Shown here: one piece after another, positions 37,105-49,433 of the stretch
Layout of the letters: each line of letters starts with the position of its first letter
How positions within the stretch are numbered: position 1 is the stretch's first letter
Assembly (NCBI GenBank): GCA_949152475.1
Contig: OX424555.1
Location: forward strand, 61,919,977-61,983,976
Length of the DNA: 64,000 nucleotides
Source: Terebella lapidaria
Taxonomy: Eukaryota; Annelida; Polychaeta; Terebellida; Terebellidae
Direction: 5' to 3'
Notes under the pieces: model-generated
Told to the model about the DNA's origin: nothing
Database searches by the model: none
Seen by the model: the letters and a program-made list of their open reading frames with translations, nothing else
Program-made: the position numbers and the translations under genes

Positions 37105-40100
37105 CAGTGGTTCCTGTAAGATAAGACCTCACCTTTTGCAGTAAAAATGAGGTCTCATCTTACAGGAAGTCTTATTTCACAGGTTCATTTACATGTTAAT
37201 TTGATCTTTGGGGAATATAAAAAATTAGCCCAAGGGCTAAGAAAGGTTACCGGACCATATACATTTTAGATATTAGCCTTTTGTCCAGTGACCTTGAAAA
37301 TACAGTCACTGGTAAATTCAAGGCCATGAAAATTTCAACAAATATATCACTTCTAGTATGTCCACAATAAATTCCCAAGCTGTAAAGTCAATAATAAGTG
37401 AGATATTAGCCATTCTGTGATGTGACCTTGAAAATGAGGTCAAAGTTCAAGTTCAAGGTCATGAAAATATTCAGTATATATCATTCCTCTATATTCGCAA
37501 TTGATCCCTAAGCTGTGAAGATGATAATAAGCGACATATTAGCCATTTTGTTCTCTGACCTTGAAAATAAGATCAAAGGTCAAATTCTAGATCACCAAAA
37601 TATTCAGCATACATCATTTCCTATATGTTCACTATGGACCCCTAAGCTGTAAATTTGATAATAAGCGAGATATAAGCCATTTTGTATTCTGACCTTGAAA
37701 ATAAAATGACTGACCTTGAAATTTAGGTCAAACGTCAAATTCAAGGTCACTAGAATATTCAGCATATATCATTTCCTATATGTTCACAATTGATTCCTAA
37801 GCTGTAAAGTCGCTAATAAGCAATATATTGGCCATTTTGTCCTGTGACCTTGAAATGAGGTCAAAGGCCAAATTCAAGGTCACGAGAATATTCAGCATAT
37901 ATCATTTCCTATATGTTCACAATTGATTCCTAAGCTGTAAAGTCGATAATAAGCGAGATATTAGCAATTTTGTCCTGTGACCTTTGAAATGAGGTCAAAG
38001 GACAAATTCAAGGTCATGAAAATATTCAGCATATATCATTTCCTATATGTTCACAATTGATTCCTAAGCTGTAAAGTCGACAATAAGCGAGATATTAGCA
38101 ATTTTGTCCTGTGACCTTGGAAATGAGGTCAAAGGTCAAATTCAAGGTCACGAGAATATTCAGCATATATCATTTCCTATATGTTCAAAATTGATTCCTA
38201 AGCTGTAAAGTCAATAATAAGCGAGATAGCCATTTTGTCATGTGACCTTGAAAATGAGGTCAAAAGTCAAATTCAAGGTCACGAGGATATTCAGCATATA
38301 TCATTTCCTATATGTCCACAATTGTTTCCTACTCTCTAATCAGCATATATCATTTCCTATATGTTCACAATTGATTCCTAAGCTGTAAAGTCGCTAATAA
38401 GCAAGATATTGGCCGTTTTGTCCGTTGACCTTGAAAATGAGGTCAAAGGTCAAATTAAAGGTCACGAGAATATTCAGCGTATATCATTTCCTATATGTTC
38501 ACAATTGATTCCTAAGCTGTAAAGTCGATAATAAGCGAGATATTAGCAATTTTGTCCTGTGACCTTGGAAATGAGGTCAAAAGTCAAATTCAAGGTCACG
38601 AGAATATTGAGCATATATCATTTCCTATATGTTCACAATTGATTCCTAAGCTGTAAAGTCGATGATAAGCGAGATATTAGCAATTTTGTTGTGTGACCTT
38701 GGAAATGAGGTCAAAGGCCAAATTCAAGGTCACAAGAATATTCAGCATATATCATTTCCTATATGTTCACAACTGATTCCTATGCTGTAAAGTCGATAAT
38801 AAGCAAGATATTAGCCATTTTGTCATGTGACCTTGAAAATGAGGTCAAAGGTCAAAATCAAGGTCACAAGAATATTCAGTATATATCATTTCCTATATGT
38901 TCACAATTGATTCCTAAGCTGTAAAGTCGATAATAAGCGAGATATTAGCAATTTTGTCCTGTTACCTTGGAAATGAGGTCAAAGGTCAAATTCAAGGTCA
39001 CAAGAATATTCAGCATATATCATTTCCTATATGTTCACAATTGATTCCTAAGCTGTAAAGTCGATAATAAGTAAGATATTGGCCATTTTGTCACGTGACC
39101 TTGAAAATGAGGTCAGAGGTCAAATCCAAGGTCACGAGAATATTCAGCATATATCATTTCCTATATGTTCACAATTGATTCCTAAGCTGTAAAGTCGATA
39201 ATAAGCGAGATATTAGCCATTTTGTCCTGTGACCTTGAAAATGAGGTCAAAGGTCAAATTCAAGGTCATGAGAATATTCAGCATATATCATTTCCTATAT
39301 GTCCACAATTGATTCCTACTCTCTAATCTCAATATTAAGTGAGATATTAGGCTTAATGTGTCCCATCATAAAGCATAGGAAAATTTAACATGGGAAAGTC
39401 ACATTTGGGCCGAGTTTGGGCCCAAAATGGCCCACTTCGAGCGATTCAAGGGCAACAAAATTTATACAGGTCACAGGGGTACATATGAGGAGTGTTTTTC
39501 ATCAATAAGAAAAAAAGTTACTGAACAGATTTTGAGAAAACGACCGTCAAAGTCCAAAATTGGCCATTTTTCGACGAAAACGGCCGCTCTGACCTTGAAA
39601 CCGAGGTCAGAGGTCAAATTCAAGGTCACGACAATATTCAGCATATATCATTTCCTATATGTCCGCAATTGATTCCTAGTCTCTAATCTCAAAATTAAGT
39701 GAGATATTAGGCTTAATGTGTCCCATTATAAAGCATAGGAGAATTTAACATGGGAAAGTCCCATTTGGGCCGAGTTTGGGCCCAAAATGGCCCACTTCGA
39801 GCGATTCAAGGGCAACGAAATTTATACATGTCACAGCGGTACATATGAGGAGTGTTATGCATCAATAAGAAAAAAAGTTACTGAACAGATTTTGAGAAAA
39901 CGACCATCAAAGTCCAAAATTGGCCATTTTTCGACGAAAACGGCCGCCATTTTGAAAAAAATGCGAAAATCAAAAAATTAAAAAAAACCTTTCCTGGAAA
40001 TATGTTTAGGTATTTTTGTGCAAAATTTCAGAAATATTCCATCGTAAACTTTAAAGATAAAAATGTGAACGGACGGACGACGGACGGATGACGGACGCAA

Positions 40101-40203
40101 CGCCACGGCAATAGGTTATCGGACCAAAGGTCCGGTAACCTAAAAAGTCTTTACAGACAGAGAAGTCTCATTTCGGAGGTGTCTTATCTTACAGGGACCA
40201 CTG
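37105..40203. mobile_element. CAGTGGTTCC-ended TA-flanked element carrying a nested composite element
   Basis: Left end CAGTGGTTCCTGTAAGATAA; the right end reads, inverted, CAGTGGTCCCTGTAAGATAA, each flanked by TA. TA duplication and CAGTGG ends fit Tc1/mariner-pogo type elements. Without the nested insertion it would be only about 180 bp, i.e. a MITE. Confidence 0.7.
37224..40140 (+). mobile_element. Full-length composite element, 2,917 bp
   Basis: Left end ATTAGCCCAAGGGCTAAG with AGGTTACCGGACC just inside; right end GGTCCGGTAACC. Flanked by TAAAAA (37218-37223 and 40141-40146), a possible 6-bp target duplication although low complexity. Internally about 15 units of 134 bp (37260-39330), a partial duplication of the TCCCATTATAAAGC block (39360 and 39720), and a GACGGACGACGG run. 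No protein-coding ORF, so non-autonomous. Class unknown. Confidence 0.7.
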
Positions 40204-40572
40204 TATACCGTACACAACATGCCAGTGAAATATACAAAATATCATATCATTACTTTTCTTCCATTCTCTCAACATGAACAGATGAAGTAAGTATGAACAA
40301 CAGTTTCTTTAGTTTATGTCAACAAAGCAACAATATATTCATCGAGATTCATACAAAACATATTCATTATCAGCAGTAAATATTAACTGTAAAGGTAACA
40401 AAATAAATGAAACATTTAACTATTTCAACATATGCATCACTCAGTTTGAATTAATTTTCATAAGTTATATTAAGATATTCATGGACAACATATAACAGAC
40501 ATTTTGCAAGAGGTACATCCATTCACATTACAATGGCCTGAGAGTAGCAATATTTCATGTGGCTGTTCAAGG

Positions 40573-43500
40573 TCAAAAGTCAAGGTCACAGTCGGGACTC
40601 TCCTCAAGATCACTGATACTGTCCTGAACAAGTGTGGGAAAGCTCTGGCCCAGGCTACACAGTGCTCCGTGCAGGCTCCTGAACACCTTGTATGTCTCGC
40701 TGGTGAAGGTAAGGAGACAATCTGTCAATTCTCAAATTTATTGGAATAATTTCAAAATCATTAAAACTACATTCAAAATATACGGTAGTTTCAAAAAAAT
40801 AATTTTTGAAAAGCTTGGATGCAAAATGCCATTGAACACATGCATTTATCTGACCCAAACTCTCAATAATATATGAACAAAACCATGTAGGACAATACAA
40901 TCATGGATTCATCATTGACCACATCTAACGTATGCAGTACAATTTACCTGGAAGTGCTGTCGTTCTCAGCAAATGTGTCTAGGACTAGTTTCAGGTGGTC
41001 TAGGAGGTACCTGGACCACACCAGCACTTGGAGGTGGTGCACCAGGCTTGTGTGCTCTAGAAGCTGTCTCCTGCTTTTGTACAACAACTTTTCTGGGGGC
41101 ATTGGTACTGTTGAGAAAGGGTTTTTTCTTTTAATTCTGACTTACATTTGAATATTCAACAATAACCTACAGAAACTTCAAGCTTGAGTTATGTATCAAA
41201 GGACAAACTTCATGTTCTGTTACTTGGCCTTGCTGTGCGGATATACAATAACATATTTAGGGCTGACGGTTTACTTACATGTGCCAAGACCTGGAGGTAA
41301 CCAATAGACGGCACTTTGTTTAGAATCACGAGTAACCTTTGGGTCTGAAGCAGCTGACTCTTGAATAACACCAGACAGGTCTGAAATAAACATTGGATTC
41401 AACACTGCACATATGTCACCATATCTGGGCCAAGATCTGGTGTGGGTATACATACTTTAACTCACACAACAATTATTAAGACCAAAATGTGGCATGATTT
41501 CTTAATATAGGTATCTTTCAAATGTTTGATAGAGGGTCATCACATACATTCAATGAATCAATACCATTATCAATTGCTGGTAGTGTTGTTCTACAGAAGA
41601 GAACGCTGTCAGGACCAGGTACAGCTTGTGTGTACTCAGGCTGACTTACCATGTACAAGTTGCTGGTAGTGTTGTTCTACAGAAGAGAACGCTGTCAGGA
41701 CCAGGTACAGCTTGTGTTTACTCAGGCTGACTTACCATGTACAAGTTGCTGGTAGTGTTGTTCTACAGAAGAGAACGCTGTCAGGACCAGGTACAGCTTG
41801 TGTTTACTCAGACACACTTACCATGTACAAGTTGCTAGTAGTGTTGTTCTACAGAAGAGAACGCTGTCAGGACCAGGTACAACTTGTGTTTACTTGGGCT
41901 GACTTACCATGTACAAGTTGCTGGTAGTGTTGTTCTACAGAAGAGAACTCTGTCAAGACCAAGTACAGCTTGTGTTTACTCAGGCACACTTACCATGTAC
42001 AAGTTGCTGGTAGTGTTGTTCTACAGAAGAGAACTCTGTCAAGACCAAGTGCAGCTTGTGTTTACTCAGGCACACTTACCATGTACAAGTTGCTGGTAGT
42101 GTTGCTCTACAGAAGAGAACAATGTCAGGACCAGGTACAGCTTGTGTTTACTCAGGCACACTTACGATGTACAAGTTGCTGGTAGTGTTGTTCTACAGAA
42201 GAGAACTCTGTCAGGACCAGGTACAGCTTGTGTTTACTCAGGCTGACTTACCATGTACAAGTTGCTGGTAGTGTTGTTCTACAGAAGAGAATGCTGTCAG
42301 GACCAGGTACAGCTTGTGTTTACTCAGGCACACTTACCATGTACAATTTGCTGGTAGTGTTGTTCTACAGAAGAAAACGCTGTCAGGACCAAGTACAGCT
42401 TGTGTTTACCACGTACAAGTTGCTGGTAGTGTTGTTCTACAGAAGAGAACGCTGTCAGGACCAGGTACAGCTTGTGTTTACTGAGGCACACTTACCATGT
42501 ACAAGTTGCTGGTAGTGTTGTTCTACAGAAGAGAACGCTGTCAGGACCAGGTACAGCTTGTGTTTACTCAGGCTGACTTACCATGTACAATGTGCTGGAA
42601 GTGTTGTTCTACAGAAGAGAACGCTGTCAGGACCAGGTACAGCTTGTGTTTACTCAGGCTGACTTACCATGTACAAGTTGCTGGAAGTGTTGTTCTACAG
42701 AAGAGAACACTGTCAGGACCAGGTACGGCTTGTGTTTACTCAGGCTGACTTACCATGTACAAGTTGCTGGTAGTGTTGTTCTACAGAAGAGAACACTGTC
42801 AGGACCAAGTACAGCTTATGTTTACTCAGGCCGACTTACCATGTACAAGTTGCTGGTAGTGTTGTTCTACAGAAGAGAATGCTGTCAAGACCAGGTACAG
42901 CTTGTGTTAACTCAGGCTGACTTACCATGTCCAAGTTGCTGGTAGTGTTGTTCTACAGAAGAGAACGCTGTCAGGACCAGGTACAGCTTGTGTTTACTGA
43001 GGCTGACTTACCATGTACAAGTTGCTGGTAGTGTTGTTCTACAGAAGAGAACACTGTCAGGACCAGGTACAGCTTGTGTTTACTCAGGCTGACTTACCAT
43101 GTACAAGTTGCTGGTAGTGTTGTTCTACAGAAGAGAACACTGTCAGGACCAAGTACAGCTTGTGTTTACTCAGACACACTTACCATGTACAAGTTGCTGG
43201 TAGTGTTGCTCTACAAAAAAGAACGCTGTCAAGACCAAGTACAGCTTGTGTTTACTCAGGCACACTTACCATGTACACGTTGCTGGTAGTGTTGTTCTAC
43301 AGAAGAGAACGCTGTCAGGACCAGGTACAGCTTGTGTTTACTCACGACACACTTACCATGTACAAGTTGCTGGTAGTGTTGTTCTACAGAAGAGAACGCT
43401 GTCAGGACCAGGTACAGCTTGTGTTTACTCGGGCTCACTTACCATGTACAAGTTGCTGGTAGTGTTGTTCTACAGAAGAGAACTCTGTCAAGACCAAGTA

Positions 43501-46500
43501 CAGCTTGTGTTTACTCAGGCACACTTACCATGTACAAGTTACTGGTAGTGTTGTTCTACAGAAGAGAACTCTGTCAAGACCAAGTACAGCTTGTTTTTAC
43601 CGATGTCTTCTAAATGCTGGTACACTGGTATGCTGGTACAAGCATTGCAAGGTGCATGAACTCAACAATACTGCTCATTTCGTGTATGCCTCAATAAGCC
43701 GCACAATGCTTGTACCAGTATACCAGCGTACCAGCGTTTAGAAGACATCGTGTTTTTACTCAGGCACACTTACCATGTACAAGTTGCTGGTAGTGTTGCT
43801 CTACAGAAGAGAACACTGTCAGGACCAGGTACAGCTTGTGTTTACTCAGGCACACTTACGATGTACAAGTTGCTGGTAGTGTTGTTCTACAGAAGAGAAC
43901 TCTGTCAGGACCAGGTACAGCTCGTGTTTACTCAGGCTGACTTACCATGTACAAGTTGCTGGTAGTGTTGTTCTACAGAAGAGAACACTGTCAGGACCAG
44001 GTACAGCTTGTGTTTACTCAGGCATACTTACCATGTACAAGTTGCTGGTAGTGTTGCTCTACAGAAGAGAACACTGTCAGGACCAAGTACAGCTTGTGTT
44101 TACTCAGGCTGACTCACCATGTACAAGTTGCTGGTAGTGTTGTTCTACAGAAGAGAACACTGTCAGGACCAGGTACAGCTTGTGTTTACTGAGGCATACT
44201 TACCATGTACAAGTTGGTGGTAGTGTTGTTCTACAGAAGAGAACGCTGTCAGGACCAGGTACAGCTTGTGTTTACTGAGGCATACTCACCATGTACAAGT
44301 TGCTGGTAGTGTTGTTCTACAGAAGAGAACACTGTCAGGACCAGGTACAGCTTGTGTTAACTCAGGCACACTTACCATGTACAAGTTGCTGGTAGTGTTG
44401 TTCTACAGAAGAGAACGCTGTCAGGACCAGGTACAGCTTGTGTTTACTCAGGCTGACTCACCATGTACAAGTTGCTGGTAGTGTTGTTCTACAGAAGAGA
44501 ATGCTGTCAGGACCAAGTACAGCTTGTGTTTACTCAGGCACACTTACCATGTACAAGTTGCTGGAAGTGTTGTTCTACAGAAGAGAACGCTGTCAGGACC
44601 AGGTACAGCTTGTGTTTACTCAGGCACACTTACCATGTACAAGTTGCTGGTAGTGTTGTTCTACAGAAGAGAACGCTGTCAGGACCAGGTACAGCTTGTG
44701 TTTACTCAGGCTGACTTACCATGTACAAGTTGCTGGTAGTGTTGTTCTACAGAAGAGAACGCTGTCAGGACCAGGTACAGCTTGTGTTTACTCAGGCACA
44801 CTTACATGTACCATGTACAAGTTGCTGGTAGTGTTTTTTCTACAGAAGAGAACGCTGACAGGACCAGGTACAGCTTGTGTTTACTCAGGCACACTTACCA
44901 TGTACAAGTTGCTGGTAGTGTTTTTCTACAGAAGAGAACGCTGTCAGGACCAGGTTCAGCTTGTGTTAACGCAGGCACACTTACCATGTACAAGTTGCTG
45001 GTAGTGTTTTTTCTACAGAAGAGAACGCTGACAGGACCAGGTACAGCTTGTGTTTACTCAGGCACACTTACCATGCACAAGTTGCTGGTAGTGTTTTTCT
45101 ACAGAAGAGAACGCTGTCAGGACCAGGTTGTTCTGGTCAGCTTGTGTTTACTCAGGCACACTCACCATGTAAAAGTTGCTGGTAGTGTTGTTCTACAGAA
45201 GAGAACACTGTCAGGACCAGGTACAGCTTGTGTTTACTGAGGCACACTTACCATGTACAATTTGCTGGTAGTGTTGTTCTACAGAAGAGAACACTGTCAG
45301 GACCAGGTACAGCTTGTGTTTACTCGGGCTGACTTACCATGTACAAGTTGCTGGTAGTGTTGTTCTACAGAAGAGAATGCTATCAGGACCAGGTACAGCT
45401 TGTGTTTACTCAGGCTGACTTAACATGTACAAGTTGCTGGTAGTGTTGTTCTACAGAAGAGAACACTGTCAGGACCAGGTACAGCTTGTGTTTACTCAGG
45501 CTGACTTAACATGTACAAGTTGCTGGTAGTGTTGTTCTACAGAAGAGAACACTGTCAGGACCAGGTACAGCTTGTGTTTACTCAGGCTGACTTACCATGT
45601 ACAAGTTGCTGGTAGTGTTGTTCTACAGAAGAGAACGCTGTCAGGACCAGGTACAGCTTGTGTTTACTGAGGCTGACTTACCATGTACAAGTTGCTGGTA
45701 GTGTTGTTCTACAGAAGAGAACACTGTCAGGACCAAGTACAGCTTGTGTTTACTCAGACACACTTACCATGTACAAGTTGCTGGTAGTGATGTTCTACAG
45801 AAGAGAACGCTGTCAGGACCAGGTACAGCTTGTGTTAACTCAGGCTGACTTACCATGTACAAGTTGCTGGTAGTGTTGTTCTACAGAAGAGAACACTGTC
45901 AGGACCAGGTACAGCTTGTGTTAACTCAGGCTGACTTACCATGTACAAGTTGCTGGTAGTGTTGTTCTACAGAAGAGAACGCTGTCAGGACCAGGTACAG
46001 CTTGTGTTAACTCAGGCTGACTTACCATGTACAAGTTGCTGGTAGTGTTGTTCTACAGAAGAGAATGCTGTCAGGACCAGGTACAGCTTGTGTTTACTCT
46101 GGCATACTTACCATGTACAAGTTGCTGGTAGTGTTGTTCTACAGAAGAGAACGCTGTCAGGACCAAGTACAGCTTGTGTTTACTCAGACACACTTACCAT
46201 GTACAAGTTGCTGGTAGTGTTGTTCTACAGAAGAGAATGCTGTCAGGACCAGGTACAGCTTGTGTTTACTGAGGCATACTTCACGCCAGTCATCCAGACC
46301 TTTAACACACATATAAGATTGTGAAGCATAATTATATTGATTGCGTAGAGACATTCAAAGCGAAATCAGGACGCAGTAAGATTTAATGTCATATAATGAG
46401 AGATATTCCAGGAATTTCTCGAAAACAGTCATCGAGATCAATTGCAAATAGGAGTCACATTTTCCAACACTTCCTGATGCATGCTATCCACAGAGCGTAC

Positions 46501-48554
46501 AAATTCAGCTGAATTATACCTTGCTCTCTGTGCCTTGTCAGGTCATCAAGCAAGGATTGTAAACAATTGTACAGTGTATTCATTGACAACAGTTTACGGA
46601 GCCTTTGTGCTGAATCACTTCTGTCACGGTCTATCTACAAAAGAAAAATCCCACTGTAAACATGACTTCTAATTGAAAAGGAATATCACTGGTATGCAGG
46701 TTGCAGGTATGTACTTTCAAAGAGGTATACCGGTATGTCTGAGTTTTTAATGTGATTTATTGCTCATGTACACATAAGTCTGGATACAGATGGAATATTA
46801 TTCTTACCAACAATTTCAAATTTTGCACATATTTTGTCCAAAAATTAGTAAGGAAACATATAAACTCACATCCTGTTGTAACATTTGCATGAAGTCCTCT
46901 GCAGGGCTATTCTGATGGCTGAGGCCGGTTGTCATGTACACAACCTTGGCCTTTTCCCGCAGACGACGGTTCTGGGCCAGCAGCTTGTTGAACTTCCCCG
47001 GGAGGCTCAGCTGTTTCCTGAAACAAAATTGCCATATACTATACAATAAGTGTCAAAGCAAGTCACTAAGTTTAATGTAGCCCATGAGATACATACCCTT
47101 GTTGCACCAACAGGAATCGCTCCTCACTTTCAGTAGTAGTAGGAGCCTCTGAGTCCTGTAGTGTTTTACTTGGAGTTTCTCCCTGTATCAGTTGTGATGT
47201 CCCTGGTGCTCCTTCAGCAGCCTTGCCGGGTTTCATTGATGCTGTCACAGAATCACTAATTGTCTTTGTCTTGAATGGTTTTTCTATGACCTCAGCAGAC
47301 TTGCTGCTTGTGTCCTGTACTTGTTGAGCACCCAGCGAAGGCAATTTCTGGTCCTTATTCTCGATACTATGTGCATGTTTCATAGCTACCACATGACCAC
47401 GTCTAGCTGCAGGTAATCCACTAGCCCCTCTGCCAGGTCGGGACTTGGCGCTCGACAAAGCTCCCCTCGCTGACCTGACATGGATCACCGAGCCTCTCCC
47501 CCGTCTACTCACCACAGAATTGGTCTTGAAGGGGGCCGTGGCATGTGCTGGAGTGAAATTTGCCTTCGGTGCCGGTCGGACGGAGGACCGGACGTGTGGT
47601 CTGCCAGCAGGGTCCTGGGAGTCAAGTTGAGGATTGCTGGGCCTCGTACCATGGCTTGATTTGGGTCTTGTCGGTTTTGGGGGTGCTTTGATTTTTGCAG
47701 AGTTGGGTAATGGTTTAAGCGAAGGTTTTGTTTTTAGTTTGGGCTGATTTTCAGTAGAAATTTCCCCATATGCAGCAGGTTTAGTTACGTTTGGGTTGAT
47801 ATTTTCACTTTCCGACAAATTTGAATTTTGCAGTTCTTGAAGCGAGTTGCACAACATGGCTTCTGATTGTTCATTTTGTTCTAACTGCAAGTATGAATGC
47901 ACAGATACAGATACAAAAATGTGACAAATAAGCAACAAAAACACAAAAATAACATGTTCAAATTTCTTTTTATAATAAAACAAATTATGCTGTTGACCTT
48001 TGTATGAAATTTGTTCCTCGTCTTTTCGGCTTTGGCTAGAGCTTTGTCAACTAGGGAAAATCCAGCTTGTTCTTCTGGTGGAACGACTGGAGCTGGAAAC
48101 AACGAAATTAGGCACATATATCATGTAAATTGACAGGTTTGTTATCATGGTAAGACCAGGCATAGAATAGGAAATTCAGTGTGTCTAGTTGGAAATACAT
48201 TATGTACTGGCAAACAAATGGATTTGAAGATACATGTACAGTAATACCTGCTTGATGAGCTGCATCTTCTCTAGCACAAGACTGGTTCCTCACTTCACAG
48301 GCATCTTCTCCCTTTTTCTTTTTCTTTGGCCTGCAGATGGAATTTATAATAAATATTTGAATTTTTATTTAAAAACAAACAATCAAAGATCACAGTTTAC
48401 ACAGACATGTACAGAAGTTCTATGTCCTCATTACAAAATTTCTCATGTACAGCACTTGCATGTACAGCATACAATACAAACCAAGGTTTTAGCACTTGAC
48501 GGCAATCATGGCAGACTTTATCAGTTTGTTTCCGCTGGAGCTGACAGACGACAT
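40573..48554 (-). CDS. TEDC2: TEDC2-like centriole protein (tubulin epsilon and delta complex subunit 2)
   Basis: Nine minus-strand exons: 48554-48496 (least certain, start MSSVSSSGNKL), 48330-48248, 48092-47998, 47884-47097, 47017-46870, 46634-46520, 41380-41279, 41107-40948 and 40699-40573. Every junction keeps frame; 558 residues; stop TGA at 40575-40573. Segments that match my memory of vertebrate TEDC2 in order: FSLVDKALAKAEKTRNK; a long Pro/Ser/Lys-rich disordered exon; LSLPGKFNKLLAQNRRLREK; LRKLLSMNTLYNCLQSLL; LLYKSRRQLLEHTSL; FRSLHGALCSLGQSFPTL. TEDC2 works with TEDC1, delta- and epsilon-tubulin to build stable centriole triplets. The 5.1-kb intron 46519-41381 contains the 86-bp micro-exon-like array. 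Identification is from pattern memory, not a search; exon structure is more certain than the name. Confidence 0.62.
41573..46281 (-). repeat. 86-bp tandem array, about 53 units, each shaped like a micro-exon
   Basis: Period 86 throughout, with rare indels (short unit near 42400, extra bases near 44805 and 45130). On the minus strand a unit holds CTGAC, a pyrimidine run ending TTCTCTTCTGTAG, 27 bases, then GTAAGT. Example: 41676-41650 is the 27-base stretch, donor at 41649. Read in the phase of the enclosing intron (phase 1) the 27 bases give EQHYQQLVH. Most units keep the donor as GTAAGT or GTGAGT. Two units, near 41830 and 43540, carry an in-frame stop, and some units have 28-base stretches. 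The array lies wholly within the TEDC2-like intron. Confidence 0.9.
43601..43750. mobile_element. 150-bp palindromic MITE inside the 86-bp array
   Basis: Ends CGATGTCTTCTAAATGCTGG and, inverted, CGATGTCTTCTAAACGCTGG; inverted arms of about 47 bases. Flanked by TGTTTTTAC at 43592-43600 and 43751-43759, a 9-bp target duplication; the array consensus there is TGTGTTTAC. A 9-bp duplication with long inverted repeats suggests a Mutator-like origin. Confidence 0.8.
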
Positions 48555-49268
48555 ACGTGGCTCTCAACACAGCACACACCCTGATGCGGAAATAACCAAC
48601 AGATATAAACAAAGGCAGGTCAATAGGGTTCATCATGTTCATATTATGTTTGTATATGTATGTGTACGTGGGACATTTAATGAGTTGTTTTGTTTTTTTT
48701 CATTTGTTGTTTTTTTGTTGTTGTTTTTTTTTCATTTCTTTCACGTCAGTGGGCAGGTGAAAACAACAATTAATATGATAAATTAACAAAAAAAGACATG
48801 TTTTTGTTCCCTAAAAACACTGACGACAAGAAGGATAATGATTGGTTTAAATTTTGCTGTTTTATTTTGTTACAATGTAGTATTTATTATCTTAGAAAAT
48901 GGTTAAATACCATTTACTGAACATTTCCGGCATGTGTGAATTTACAATGTTATTATGAAAACAAATATCTGGGTTTTTTTTTGGTTTTTTGTCTTTTTGA
49001 CATTAGAGCGTTGGGGGCGAAGCCCCCAACCCTCTACATGTCTATGTGCTGACTTTTTCATGGAGGTTTCATGCCAACCTATCGACGCACGTTTTGACAT
49101 GTAAACGTTTAGATACCTACTTCAAATGAGGATTTTCTTTGTCCTTGAAATAAAATCTCTCGAATTGATGGTTAACTTTGACTATTCCACAGATATATGA
49201 GGCATGAATCGATGTGCTAGGTTTGAGAAAATAACGTAAATGTTCAAATTATCTAGAAACGTCCCAAA
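48555..49268. other. Region upstream of the TEDC2-like gene
   Basis: Holds poly(T) stretches and no supported exon except the candidate at its right edge. It probably contains the TEDC2-like 5' UTR and promoter. Confidence 0.4.
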
Positions 49269-49433
49269 ATGGCGGAGCCGATGGAAATTGACGTTCCCAG
49301 AATGCAAAGCAAATTTTACCACAATGACGCGTATTTTGAAACAATTCTATTCTGTTCAGCAATTCGTGTATGCATACATGCATGTGTTTATTGTGGGCAT
49401 CTGCGTGTGGACTTTTTTGGCGTTATGAAGTAA
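49269..49433 (+). CDS. Possible first exon of a divergent gene (unidentified)
   Basis: ATG in a strong context (CAAAATGGCGG, also an YY1-like motif) opens 54 codons beginning MAEPMEIDVPRMQSKFYHND, which looks like a genuine cytosolic N-terminus. After about 32 residues the composition turns Cys/His/Val-rich, so splicing out earlier (for example the GTGTAT donor at 49366) is more likely than use of the full frame. It would form a divergent pair with the TEDC2-like gene, about 700 bases apart. No downstream exon found; family not recognised. Confidence 0.3.
   Translation: MAEPMEIDVPRMQSKFYHNDAYFETILFCSAIRVCIHACVYCGHLRVDFFGVMK

Noticed and set aside
39395-39420. GGGAAAGTCCC in the composite element as an NF-kB site
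   Set aside because: It departs from the kB consensus at a pyrimidine position and recurs simply because the element is repeated.
41712-46324. Dozens of plus-strand open frames of 71-152 codons (MCLLRLTYHVQVAGS...)
   Set aside because: They are the 86-bp repeat read across unit boundaries. 86 is not a multiple of three, so the frame drifts, and the strand is opposite to the gene that contains the array.
47885-47983. Hydrophobic N-terminal segment continuing the large TEDC2-like exon frame
   Set aside because: It lies before a good acceptor (CTTGCAG at 47885-47891) and belongs to the intron; joining 47998 to 47884 keeps the frame.
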